This document shows, in pieces, positions 10,301 to 19,800 of a stretch of 64,000 bases of DNA. The stretch is from Haliclona indistincta (Eukaryota; Porifera; Demospongiae; Haplosclerida; Chalinidae). The first letter of the stretch is position 1. Every line of letters starts with the position of its first letter. Where the stretch lies: contig OZ024786.1 of assembly GCA_964017065.1 (NCBI GenBank), forward strand, positions 10,297,047 to 10,361,046, read 5' to 3'. The notes beneath the pieces are model-generated. The model saw only the letters and a program-made list of their open reading frames with translations, was not told the DNA's origin and did not search any database. Position numbers and translations under genes: made by a program.

Positions 10301-13300
10301 CAGAAACATTTTCACCAGTCGTCCGATACTCCTCTATCAGAGCTCTTCTAGCGTTCGCAGTTCAGAATGATATGATGATACACCAAATGGACGCAGTTAC
10401 GGCTTTCCTGAATGGAAAATTGGATGAGGAAATCTACATGGAACAGCCGTCTGGATACGTCAAGGAGGGACAGGAACACATGGTTTGCAAGCTCAAAAGA
10501 TCTCTCTATGGACTCAAACAATCGTCTAGATGCTGGAGTAATGTGTTTAAAAGTCACATGGACTCTACTGGCTTTAAACAGTCTGATGCTGACCCTTGTA
10601 TCTTTGTCAAGGGAGAGAAGGACGATCTCACTATTGTAGCTGTTTATGTTGATGATCTCATCATTGTCTCAAAGAACCCCGAAACGATGAAGAAGATCAA
10701 GAAGAGCCTGGCGACTCGCTTCAAGATGAAAGATCTTGGCAAACTGAGTTATTGTCTGGGTATTTCGATTGTACACGACAAAGAAAAGAAATGCATACTG
10801 ATGCACCAGAAGCAGTACATCCAGATGCTACTCGAGAAGTATGGTCTATCTGAAGCGAAACCAGTCTCTACTCCAGCTAACATCAGTGTCAAGTTAGTCA
10901 AGGATGATGGAGTTAGTAAACCCATTGACTCAGGACAGTACCAATCAATGGTAGGAAGTCTTCTTTATGCATCCATCGCCACAAGACCTGACATAGCGAA
11001 TGCAGTGGGAGCAGTGTCAAAGTTTAATTCTTGTCCCACTGAAGCTCACTTGACAGCTGTAAAACGCATTTTTCGATACCTGAAAGGAACAATGGATCTC
11101 GGACTAAAGTACCAAAAGTCAGATGATTTTCAACTGATCGGATTTTCAGATGCTGACTGGGCAGGTGACATGAGTGACAGACATTCAACCACAGGAAACC
11201 TGTTTGTTATGTCAAGTGGAGCCGTACGTTGGGTCAGTAGGAAGCAATCTGTTGTCGCTCTGTCTACCACCGAGGCTGAGTATATAGCACTCAGCTCAGC
11301 TACTCAGGAGACGATATGGCTGAGACGACTAATGTCGGACTTCACAGCAGAGCAACAGTTACCAACCATCATCAAGGAAGATAACCAAGGTACAATCGCT
11401 GTTGCCAGAAACCCGATCTCTCACTCGAGAACAAAGCACATTGACATCAAGTTCCACTATATTCGTGAAGCCCTTCGAGATGGAGCAGTTGATTTAATCT
11501 ATTGTCCAACAGAAAGAATGACAGCGGACATATTGACCAAGCCGCTCTCTCGTGGCCGATTTGAGGAACTTCGATCACAGATGGGACTAGTGGACATCTC
11601 TGAATGACAGGTCAATTTAAGTGGGAGTGTTGTAGTTAGTAAATTGACTGTTAGTTAATTTTTGTATAACTACATGGTTATTCTAGAAACTTCTGGGAGG
11701 TTATAATTTTTTATAACTAGCACGTGTTATTTATTCTCTTTTGATTCTCTCTTGTTGATTCATGTGCTCCTGGTTGATTTGATTATACTGTCTTTATCGC
11801 TGCTTCAACTCGCGTACGTTGACCAGCGAATCCGCGCCTTACAACACCTGATATGGTGCATGTGAGATTCAGGACGTCAATATGGATGTATATAGGAGGT
11901 TGGGTGACACACCCACAATGCCGTTAAGTGCTCTTACAACAAGGACACGTAGCTTTAGAAAGCCATTGATTAGCTGCTCAAGCAAGGCTTGCCAACACTG
12001 AAAAAGTCTTCACAGGACAATAAATTCAGTAAAAATCTGGAGAGAGTGTTTTCATCAAGATTTTGAGCGGTAAGATGCAAACAGTTGTTTTTAACGACAC
12101 ACATATTTACGTACATACGCAGACAAACTCAAAATGCATAACCCTCCCACATACTGTGCACGGGTAACATATGTCTATAACAGACAATACCATTACACAT
12201 TGAATCAACACCATTCTCTAAACCTTTGCCTCTCAAGTTTTTTCAAGCTTCAATTTGGAATTAAATTCACTATAATGCAATCGAGTGATTGCAACTTAAA
12301 CACTCACTTGTAAGATAGTGGGAATATCTGATGGCAGGTTAGCAAGAGTATCTCTGCAGATAGTGAGAAGTGATAAACACAAACAACATTACTGATAGCT
12401 CACTTGTCAGGAAATAGTTGATTGGTCAGTTCAACTGATGTTACTCTTCTTAGACTGCTTACCTGATTGAGCGAGCGAACATGATGAACATAGTGTTCAA
12501 CAGATTTGTATTCTTCATTATTGAGTGATCCATAGTAGTGTCCTCTTTTGTAGATTGTGGCAAGCAGAACCCTCCCATTGACACTGTACAAACATTTAAC
12601 ACCAGTTACCATGGTGACATGTACTACTCACACATAACTGATGAGATGTGTGATGATTGATGATGATGATGGATCAGTAAAAGGTTTCTGCTTTCTTTCC
12701 CAGACAAGAAATGTTCCATCTGGTTTATTATTCAAGATATACTTAGCCTCATCTCTTGTAATCTGCCATATTGAGCTGGAGGGCTCACTCTGGGTATGTT
12801 GACAACCATTATGTACTATACCATCATCAGTAACACCATCACTCACAGCACTGGAGTGTGTCATACTCTTCATCACATCCACAGCAGCTGTGGGTAGGAA
12901 ACACACATGACCCATGTGCACAGTATGACTGCAACACAGACACATACAATGGATTACCATACCTTGAGAATCAGGTCCCCTCAAGAAGTCTGTGATTTGA
13001 AGCAAGAGCAGCATATTTGTATTTAGTAATAAATCTACTTTCAACTCACCTTTCAACTGAAGCGCAATGGTTAGTTGAAGTACAAGATCTTTCACAAGTG
13101 CTATCTGATGATGAAAATCTAAAGTGACATAGTTTCTATGATAACATATCCTCACCTCATTCTGATCACTAGTGTCCACTACTATAGTGTTTCCTACACT
13201 AAGGTAGGTGACACTGCTCTCCTCCAGCAGCTCCCTGTTCTTCTGTGCTAGCCTCACTAGTTCGGTCATTAGATACTGTGGAGCACAGCAGATTACCTGT

Positions 13301-15811
13301 ATACTCCCTCCTTTAACCACCACGATGTGTACGTAGATACTCTGTTTCTCGAAAGCATGTCGCAAGAGACTTTGAATATCGGATAGCGTTTTTGAGTCAG
13401 GACTCCATTGCAATTTAAATGAAATAGTCCCTGAATAGGTCATATTGATCGACTTTGCCCCGATAAACGGTTGCATATAGACATGATGTCTCAGCTCATG
13501 TTGACAGAACTCGTCCACTGACTTGTAGTAATCATTAATCTTCTCAACAGCTGATGTAATCTTGAATCGTGTAGCTGTGTGTTTCAGGTAAGAGCAGCAT
13601 GTAAAGGACGACTGATCCTGGATAACATCCATGACATCAGCAATGGTGTCAGCATTGCACAGTGGATCCCTCAGATTAGGGTATCTGGAGACAAATCTCT
13701 TCAGCTTACTCATTGTCACTGATTCATCATTCTCGAACAACTCAGTGACTTCATCAAACAGCAATACAAAGTTTCCCTGGATATCATCATAATCTCTTCT
13801 GTAGCTCTCTGATACAATCACCTGAGTTGCTTTAATCAGAAACACTCAGTGATTCCAGATATAATATCATTGCCAGAAACAAGCAGTCACTAAGTAAATT
13901 TTCCCGTATGTTTTTTCTGTACACGGCATCTTCGAACTGGCATAGACAGGCATAGAGTGGCTGACTTCGCTGGGCACTCAGGATATACCTGTTTGTGCTC
14001 CCAACTACTGCGCATGAATTTCAGTGTATTCATCGCTTGCTGGAAGGGCTCACGCTGTATATACTCGGTTCAAAAAAGTCCACTACACTTTCAGTTTGAA
14101 AATACTGACCAAATTCCAAAATGCTCTAATACATTATTGTGCAAAGTGCGCTCTTTCACCACTTAGCTGCAATGTTTCTTTGACAGTGACGTCGACGCGT
14201 ACACGTTTTTCTTGCTTGTAACTTTCCTATTCGACGAACAAGAGTTGGACTAGAGGCTGAGTTGGTCGCTTTTCTTGTACATGAAAAAACTTTCACTACA
14301 AAATTGACCTGAAAATTGTATATCTAGAGTTCTAATGAACACATACCCGTGCGCTGAGCTATAAACAAGACTACTCCAGCATTACTGCAACCACAGCTAG
14401 CCCATAGACAGCGAAAAATAGATGACACACAGTTGATTGGCACATCACATAAGGCATCAAGAAAGACTGATACCGTAGCTATAGCCAAAGGCCTCAAGAA
14501 GTTTAATGGCTCTGACGCACGGTATACATGTAAGACTGAGTGAGGACATCGACCTGGATAGGAGGTTGGGTGACATAAAATGTTTCGTATAAAACTTTTA
14601 CATTTACAAAAGCAAAATATTATATAGCATTGGAAGTTTCAAAGCTTAACTTTCAGAGTACATCTAGAAGCTGATGTAACCGACAGAATGACTGACCAAC
14701 TACAGCATGCCTCCGCCCACACCAGGAATAATATTTTTTGTGTAAGTCAGTACTCATGTATCATCATTTGTATCCTACCTCGTGGGCGTATCAAAGGCAC
14801 CGCCAGGGCAATATATTCCATACTGCCCCAACTGCAGGGCAATATGGAATATATTGCTGCCCTAGGGCAATATGGAATATATTGCCCGGGGCCACGATAT
14901 ATTGCCCGGGTGCAGATATTGTCTGAAGGAACAGACAATATCTGCGGAAAGGGCAAGTGCCCAAAAATTTTTTAACGTGGTACAGTGTTGACCACGTGGT
15001 AGAAAAAATAGTGGTAGGGCAAGCCCTACCGGAAGGTACAGAGCACTATTGCGTTCGCTTTATATACCGCTTAAGCTTCCTTATGCTAGTGGGTTCCATT
15101 GTGGTCTTTACTATAGCACGTGTGATACTAAAAATAGCACAAGCGATACTAAAAACAGTACAATGCAGTGGGATACGCCCACAAGGTGTGATATAAACAC
15201 GTTAAACAACGGTCCCTCGGGCAGTATGGAATATCCACTCGTGCAATCCAATTAGACCCCTCGGGCTGCGCCCTCGGGCTCTAATTGGATTGCCCTCGTG
15301 TATATTCCATACTGCCCTCGGACCGTTGTTTAACTAGTACATACATCTACAATGTCTACTTTAGAAAATGCATGATATACACTTTACCTGAAGCAGTAGT
15401 AGTAGTAGTAGTGGATGGAACAATAGCAAGTCCAGTATGATTTGGTGGTGTAGAGCAGTCCTGTTGACCTGCTAACGGCAAAACGTACTTTTCTCTCAGT
15501 TTAGCTGATAGTGTGTGGTGACCAATTATCTTCAAAGCGTCTATGATATCATTCCACGAGGCATCAGGTGTTGAGTTTAGCCAATGCTGTAGCAAATCAA
15601 TCCTCCATCGTTGTATTCCTTCCAGTGGAGACAATTTCTGGATCTCTTGTAGCTTATTGGGATGAACTCTCAAAGCCACACCCAGAGAATACCAGTCCAT
15701 CATTTCTATCAATTCAGTTGTCAACTGGAAGACGGTTGGGGCTGGAATAACGGTGTACAGGATGAATCATGACGTGCATGAAACACGTTATTGTAACTCA
15801 CTGTCAGACAT
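6405..15811 (-). CDS. Gene A: death-domain protein with tandem SH2 domains (10 exons, 666 aa)
   Basis: Predicted cytoplasmic signalling adaptor. Exons on the minus strand: 15811-15802 (ATG), 15741-15388, 13844-13156, 13104-13050, 12989-12963, 12887-12632, 12583-12404, 12353-12308, 7332-7142 and 6597-6405 (TAA). All have GT-AG borders. Phases match throughout and the sum is 2001 nt, so 666 codons plus stop. Domains: death domain at about residues 8-95; Thr-rich linker to about 121; helical region about 130-215; alpha/beta core about 216-350; SH2-1 about 422-523 (IWQITRDEAKYIL, then GTFLVW); SH2-2 about 555-666 (WLCRQLSKEESERLLRG, ETFLVRA). The protein ends shortly after a YPV motif, as PI3K p85 does. 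The intron at 7333-12307 holds an antisense copia element. Paralogue B (44991-48392) supports every splice site from exon 3 on. Three introns (51, 60, 75 nt) are multiples of three and stop-free, so a retained form of about 728 aa is possible. The ligands are unknown. Confidence 0.85.
6618..6702. repeat. (CA)n microsatellite in the last intron of gene A
   Basis: About 40 CA dinucleotides with a few CG and TA interruptions, just upstream of the exon 10 acceptor (GTTCTTTAG) on the minus strand. The Cys/Val-rich ORFs across it are artefacts. Gene B lacks this array at the same place. Confidence 0.97.
7400..7495. repeat. Dispersed repeat copy split by the copia insertion
   Basis: Bases 7400-7495, continuing at 11852-11915, match 14325-14580: gagttctattgaacacatac, ctactccagcattactgcaac, then aggaggttgggtgaca. 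In the second copy these parts are continuous, so the copia element inserted into this repeat. Confidence 0.7.
7496..7714 (+). repeat. Copia 5' LTR
   Basis: 219 bp starting TGTTGTAG and ending CTTACAACA. It is preceded by the target duplicate CCTGA and followed directly by the primer-binding site. It appears identical to the 3' LTR. Confidence 0.96.
7715..7728 (+). promoter_or_regulatory. Primer-binding site complementary to the tRNA-iMet anticodon arm
   Basis: GGTTATGGGCCCAG follows the 5' LTR with no gap. It is complementary to the anticodon stem-loop of eukaryotic initiator tRNA-Met (CTGGGCCCATAACC), not to a tRNA 3' end. This is the half-tRNA priming known for Drosophila copia and yeast Ty5. 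Confidence 0.88.
7745..10033 (+). CDS. Copia Gag-protease-integrase reading frame (5' part of pol)
   Basis: The retrotransposon polyprotein N-terminal part, 762 codons as read. A copia-type Gag occupies about residues 1-210. A CCHC zinc knuckle (CYMCGETGHFRKDC) follows near 217. The aspartic protease motif IIDSGASSHM is near 276. The integrase has its HHCC zinc region from about 416 (HQRMGHL, CEKC). Its core Asp (HSDVCGP), second Asp (DNGGEY, about 545) and Glu (NGVAERINR, about 581) have DD35E spacing. From about base 9830 the frame leaves the conserved one and the remaining codons to 10033 are out-of-frame read-through. The homologous frame continues in the next ORF by a -1 shift. Confidence 0.95.
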   Translation: MAESFDRWSIERLDSSNWVTWKFQMKHLLLAKGLWGFVDGTEVLGASPTAAQLAEYNKRSQTAFSTLVMTISSSQLYLITSVDNPAEAWKALQNHFERDTLVNKLILKKQYFRMEMKEGTSVEQHIKAMKELTDKLAAIKAPISEEDQVVTLLGSLPSNFSSLVTALEARDTITLSYVQQSLIREEQRMSGDRSMQTDAGSGRALVGKQDKMKDKRACYMCGETGHFRKDCPKNRHKRKPPVKPKHNAKPAAEESPDEEKAFGASSDLTTTPEKWIIDSGASSHMTQNKKFLVDYEEFKEPQKISLGDGRTVEALGRGNVHFSTTFKMSDPKSVVMRGALFVPDLACNLFSVRAATAKGNSVRFKETKCWIRDRSGGLLGMGTLSSKLYYLDCKTVVQERAAIARDRQAETVADLWHQRMGHLNGQQLKQMVSQKLVRGMNIPKSAEVTFCEKCVEEKMARKPFIPHGRIRSKRPLQRVHSDVCGPMPTNSLGGKKYFVTFVDDYTRFCSVYFMRNKSEVFNMFKEFELRVSNECESSIATLRSDNGGEYLSEEFESYLTSKGIHHELSAPYSPAQNGVAERINRTLMESARSMMSQAGLPESYWAEAVATAAYLRNRSPSRTLGNTTPYERWCGEKPDLRHLRVFGCMAYAYIPDTNRTGKLSKKAEKLRFIGYSSQAKAYRLIDEKTQKITVRRSLSSMNLTFNMIQWEPEMSNRQYTITKDLKNKSKNHVLMYLLIERDDTRRGTGVNPPDMDLMSMQI
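9832..11607 (+). CDS. Copia reverse transcriptase-RNase H reading frame (3' part of pol)
   Basis: This continues the polyprotein in the -1 frame. The conserved frame is already open at 9832; the first ATG is at 9871. It contains the copia RT start (KARLVAKGYTQ, TFSPVV), the catalytic box YVDDLII near residue 259 of the ATG-started ORF, and the RNase H segments SDADWAGD, TTEAEY and EDNQG. It stops at 11605-11607, 20 bp before the 3' LTR. Nothing else is damaged. The junction with the upstream frame has no canonical slippery heptamer, so a single-base deletion or assembly error is more likely than programmed frameshifting. Confidence 0.95.
   Translation: MVIFNESDFQHDSVGARDVESTVHHHEGSEKQVQEPRPDVSSDRERRYPTRNRSEPSRYGFDEYADIACVGGEEGPQSIEEALKSKLSERWKEAADSEYQSLIENDTWELVEPPSGRKLVGCRWIFKTKHRSDGKVERYKARLVAKGYTQKYGEDYTETFSPVVRYSSIRALLAFAVQNDMMIHQMDAVTAFLNGKLDEEIYMEQPSGYVKEGQEHMVCKLKRSLYGLKQSSRCWSNVFKSHMDSTGFKQSDADPCIFVKGEKDDLTIVAVYVDDLIIVSKNPETMKKIKKSLATRFKMKDLGKLSYCLGISIVHDKEKKCILMHQKQYIQMLLEKYGLSEAKPVSTPANISVKLVKDDGVSKPIDSGQYQSMVGSLLYASIATRPDIANAVGAVSKFNSCPTEAHLTAVKRIFRYLKGTMDLGLKYQKSDDFQLIGFSDADWAGDMSDRHSTTGNLFVMSSGAVRWVSRKQSVVALSTTEAEYIALSSATQETIWLRRLMSDFTAEQQLPTIIKEDNQGTIAVARNPISHSRTKHIDIKFHYIREALRDGAVDLIYCPTERMTADILTKPLSRGRFEELRSQMGLVDISE
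11628..11846 (+). repeat. Copia 3' LTR
   Basis: 219 bp, base-for-base the same as the 5' LTR by eye. It is preceded by the polypurine tract AAGTGGGAG and followed by the target duplicate CCTGA. Confidence 0.96.
11852..12300. other. Intron 8 of gene A downstream of the copia element, no gene
   Basis: The first 60 bases continue the repeat split by the copia insertion. The rest is AT-rich intron sequence without a recognisable feature. Confidence 0.5.
12404..12887 (-). CDS. Gene A exons 6-7: first SH2 domain (FLVW variant)
   Basis: Exons 12887-12632 and 12583-12404 encode an acidic linker (SDGVTDDGIV) and an SH2 domain: IWQITRDEAKYIL, GTFLVWER, then a phase-2 intron, VNGRVLLATIYKRGHYYG, and a C-terminal ELTNQLFPDK. 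The Arg of the FLVR strand, which normally contacts phosphotyrosine, is Trp here. The donor at the exon 7 end (CAA|GTGAGC) is conserved in gene B. Confidence 0.78.
13156..13844 (-). CDS. Gene A exon 3: helical region plus alpha/beta core domain
   Basis: The largest exon (689 nt, phase 1 to 0). The first half is predicted helical (LLFDEVTELFE, MSKLKRFVSRYPNL, DVMDVIQDQSSF, VDEFCQHEL). The second half alternates strands and helices (TISFKLQW, TLSDIQSLLRHAF, VHIVVVKGGSIQVICCAP, MTELVRLAQKNRELLEES, VTYLSVGNTIVV). I recognise this core only as a region that recurs beside death domains in sponge and cnidarian proteins, and I know no family name for it. The paralogous exon 44991-45679 conserves it strongly. 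Confidence 0.8.
14790..14960. repeat. MITE-like block of inverted gggcaatat...atattgccc units
   Basis: It starts with tcaaaggcaccgccag, a motif that recurs at 16236. It is made of repeated arms: gggcaatat, atattgcccggg, and cagatattgtctgaaggaac with its own inversion. No coding potential. Confidence 0.55.
15201..15334. repeat. Hairpin MITE, 134 bp
   Basis: The ends gttaaacaacggtccctcgg and ccgttgtttaac are inverted repeats. The inner arms (cagtatggaatat, caatccaattaga) also pair, giving one long hairpin with a few mismatches. The subunit agtatggaatat is shared with the block at 14790-14960. Confidence 0.75.
15388..15741 (-). CDS. Gene A exon 2: death domain and Ser/Thr linker
   Basis: This 354-nt exon (phase 1 to phase 1) encodes a canonical six-helix death domain: DWYSLGVALRV, KLQEIQ, RRWRI-like RWRIDLLQHWL, then ASWNDIIDALKIIG. 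After it comes QQDCST and a run of six Thr. The same QDCST signature follows the death domain of gene C. The start codon lies one 60-nt intron upstream, at 15809-15811, where ATGTCTGACA ends in a GTGAGT donor. This gives MSDTPTVFQ as the N-terminus. Confidence 0.82.
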
Positions 15812-16837
15812 TGTTCAGGTTATAAACAACTAAGAATAAGTAGGGAGAGAGAGAGCTTCAGCATATAGATACAGCGCTACTGAGCTATAGCTCTAGACCG
15901 TTTTGTTTGTGTCCGCGGTCATGCTTGTGGGCGTTTGTTTGTTTTTCGCACGTGAGAGAAAATGGGTGGGGCTCGTATATCGACGGTTAGGTTACGTAGC
16001 AACTCCACCGACAAAACTGCTGAACACAAAGCAGTACATACACAACTAAAGAATCTATCATACGCTTGCAATCACGAAGAATTATTCTATACCTTTCGAT
16101 CAAACACATGTTCATATAAACTAGTAATCACGAGACTTGCAATACAGATCACTGTTCCCACACCACTGCAACCAACACTGATGCTAACAATGAATTTAAT
16201 ATGAGAAATAAAATGAATTGTACCATAGGAAGCCTTATTTTCAAAGGCACCGCCAGTGGTGTATTTCAGATATACCATGGAAAGTCACATGATTTCCTGT
16301 GGAATAACTAGATATTCGATAAGGACTTGTCATCCCGATGCAGTCTCAGGCCGGTGCACTCTCAGGCCAGTGCCACGCCCATCAGATGCACTTTCAGGCC
16401 AGTGCTACGCCTACCTAACTTCCTGTTGAACATATGACCAGCGCATGGTTCAAGCAGCCTTCTCGTGATCAACTATAGGCCGGGCTCAAGTGCACGCCAG
16501 CTTGCTCAACCTATTTCTCTTGACTGCAGTGTCTGTATGCACACTGGATGACGACTACTAGGCCGGCACTGTACTCCTCCACAGGCTAGCTGCCACACAG
16601 TCTCTACTGATCGAGTTGCAAAGCCAGCTAGGCCTGTCATCTCTTGATGCACTCTCATGCAGGCTAGTCTCAGGACACATAATTATGATTCCTTATTTTA
16701 TGCCTGCATGCCGAACATGTAGTATACCTGTCATATCACACTGTCAGTATAACACATCCACTTTCTTCTTGCAAATATCTATCACATTTTATTGAGTGTA
16801 TGGTGTTAAGTATGAAATTTTCAAATGAACGCATTTC
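15812..16837. other. Gene-free stretch upstream of gene A
   Basis: The presumed promoter region of gene A (minus strand) lies in 15812-15960; I see no TATA box I can defend. A fragment at 16236-16290 shares the tcaaaggcaccgccag start of the 14790 block. Bases 16330-16700 contain short repeats of 'aggccagtgc'. No gene recognised. Confidence 0.4.
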
Positions 16838-19800
16838 ACAAACCCTCGGCGTCTACGCTCCATAGACCATAGTTGGGGATTGCAGCAGGAGTTTACCACT
16901 AGTGCAAACCTGCTTAGCTTATAGGCTGTAGCTATATTGAAACTGCACTGCTAACTAGTTATGGCTTTCAGAAGGAGCTTTGCAGGCTTGCATCTAAAGC
17001 AAACATGCTTACTATTGAAACTGTACCGGTAAACAGAAGACAGCAAAGTGCTGACCACAAGGACAAGGTGTATCAAGTGGGCGTGACCGTGAACACGAGT
17101 AGGTAGCCATTGCTCTTGGCTTTGATAGGCTTTTTCTTGAGATGTCTACGCACCCCCAGTGCTGTCCTACAGTTTAGATGGAATCTACAAGTACCTAGGT
17201 AGTCAACTATGGGCGCTTTTGTCGTCAGAGAGGTCAAAGACGGCCGTCAAGGTGAGCCAGCCATACATAACTCGAGAACGAAAGCACTTTAGCAAAATCC
17301 ACGAGTCAACTTGCAAGCCATTGTCGAGCTTGTCATGCTCATAACCTCACCAGCGCGTGGAAGTAATCGCTGATCTCTGCAGCTCGATGGACAGAACGAA
17401 CGAACGAATGAACGAATTTCACGAACCCTCGGCGTTTGAGCACCGTTGCAAACATTGTAGAGTTAGCTTTTTAGTTATGGTTTGCAGAAGGAGCTTTGCA
17501 GCTACAGCCAACCTGTTTGCTATTGAAACTGCGCTGCTAACCAGAAGACAGCAAAGTGCTGACCACAATCGAGACAAGGTGTGTCAAGTGGGCGTGACCG
17601 TGAACACTGAGTAGGTAGCCATTAGCTCTTGGCTTTGATAGGCTTTTTCTCGAGATGTCTACGCACCCCCAGAGCTGTCCTGCTGTTTAGATGGAATCTA
17701 CAAGTACCTAGGCAGTCAACTATTGGCGCGTTTGTTGTCAGAGAAGTCTAAGATGGCCGTCAGGTCATGCAAGCTAGGTGAGCCAGCCATAACTCAAGAA
17801 CGAAAGCACTTTAGCAAAATCCACGAGTCAGATTGCAAGCCATTGTCGTGCTAAGTCTGTTCATACCTTTACCGAGTTTCAGAAGTGAGCGATGGTCTCT
17901 GCAGCTCGATGGACAGAACGAATGAATGAGTGAATGAACAGATTTCACGAAACCCTCGGCGTGTTGCACATTGTAGAGTTAGCTCCTTGGTTATAGTTTG
18001 CAGAAAGAGCTTTGCAGCTAAAGCCAACCTGCTTGCTATTGAAACTGCACTGCTAACCAGAAGACAGCAAAGTGCTGACCACAAGGACAAGGTGTGTCAA
18101 GTGGGCGTGACCGTGAACACTGAGTAGGTAGCCATTGATAGGCTTTTTCTTGAGATGTCCATGCACCCCCAGAGCTGTCCTGCAGTTTAGATGGAATCTA
18201 CAAGTACCTAGGTAGTCAACTATGGGCGCTTTTGTCGTCAGAGAGGTCAAAGACGGCCGTCAAGGTGAGCCAGCCATAACTCGAGAACGAAAGCATTTTA
18301 GCATAATCCACGAGTCACATTGCAAGCCATGGTCATGCTTAGCCTGTTCATACCTTAGTTGACGCGTAGAAGCGATCGCTGATCTCTGTAGCAGAAGAGA
18401 CAGACAGACAGAACGACAAAGCAAGTACCGTAACCCTCGCGCATGCGCCGAGGGTTAATGAATGAACAGATTTCACGAAACCCTCGGCGTGTTGCACATT
18501 GTAGAGTTAGCACCTTAGTTATGGTTTGCAGAAGGAGCTTTGCAGCTGAAGCCAACCTGCTTGCTATTGAAACTGCACTGCTACATGTAACCAGAAGACA
18601 GCAAAGTGCTGACCACAATTCAATCGAGACAAGGTGTGTCAAGTGGGCGTGACCGTGAACACTGAGTAGGTAGCCATTGCTCTTGGCTTTGATAGGCTTT
18701 TTCTTGAGATGTCTACGCACCCCCAGAGCTGTCCTGCTGTTTAGATGGAATCTACAAGTACCTAGGTAGTCAACTATGGGCGCCTTTGTTGTCAGAGAAG
18801 TCTAAGATGGCCGTCATGCAAGGTGAGCCAGCCATAACTCAAGAACGAAAGCACTTTAGCAAAATCCACGAGTCACATTGCAAGCCATGGTCGTGCTTAG
18901 CCTGTTCATACCTTCGTTGACGCGTAGAAGCGATCGCTGATCTCTGTAGCAGAAGAGACAGACAGACAGACAGACCGACCGAACGACAAAGCAAGTACCG
19001 TAACCCTCGCGCATGCGCCGAGGGTTAATGACAAACCAAGTACCGTAACCCTCGCGCATGCGCCGAGGGTTAATGAACGCATTTCACAAACCCTCGGCGT
19101 CTACGCTCCATAGACCATAGTTGGAGATTGCAGCAGGAGTTTACCACTAGTCCCAACCTGCAGCTTAGCTTATAGGCTGCAGCTATATTGTAACTGCACT
19201 GCTAACTAGTTATGGCTTTCAGAAGGAGCTTTGCAGGCTTGCAGCTAAAGACAACCTGCTTACTATTGAAACTGTACTGGTAAACAGAAGACAGCAAAGT
19301 GCTGACCACAAGGACAAGGTGTGCCAAGTGGGCGTGACCGTGAACACGAGTAGGTAGCCATTGCTCTTGGCTTTGATTAGCCTCGTTCCCTGCCAAATTT
19401 TTCGCAACGCAGAAACGAAACGGAACGAAACGGCGATAAACGGTTTCGTTCCGTTTCGTTTCTGCGTTGCGAAAAATTTGGCAGGGAACGAGGCTAGGCT
19501 TTGATAGGCTTTTTCTTGAGATGTCTACGCACCCCTAGAGCTATCCTACAGTTTAGATGGAATCTACAAGTACCTAGGTAGTCAACTATGGGCGCTTTTG
19601 TTGTCAGAGAGGTCAAAGACGGCCGTCAAGGTGACTGAGCCAGCCATAACTCGAGAACGAAAGCACTTTAGCAAAATCCACGAGTCAGATTGCAAGCCAT
19701 TGTCATGCTAAGCCTTTTCGTACCTTTACCGAGTTTCAGAAGTGAGCGATGGTCTCTGCAGCTCATTGGACAGACAGAATGAACGAACGAACGAATGAAC

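Larger units (their letters stand above)
7496..11846 (+). mobile_element. Ty1/copia LTR retrotransposon, full length, 4351 bp
   Basis: The two LTRs are 219 bp, start TG and end CA, and appear identical by eye. They lie inside a 5-bp target duplication CCTGA (7491-7495 and 11847-11851). Between them are a primer-binding site, Gag-protease-integrase and RT-RNase H reading frames, and a polypurine tract (AAGTGGGAG, 11619-11627). The order integrase before RT defines copia. It lies antisense within an intron of gene A. Identical LTRs mean recent insertion, but the pol frame is broken once near 9830, so this copy may be inactive or hold a sequencing error. Confidence 0.97.
13845..15387. other. Intron 2 of gene A, repeat-rich
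   Basis: It contains a second copy of the repeat that copia hit (about 14325-14580), a palindrome-rich block (14790-14960) and a hairpin element (15201-15334). The short ORFs here (such as 13957-14166) resemble nothing known. Confidence 0.6.

Noticed and set aside
12400..12612. 70-codon ORF with its own ATG as a separate small gene
   Set aside because: It is exon 7 of gene A with intron bases at its start; phase and paralogue B show it continues the first SH2 domain.
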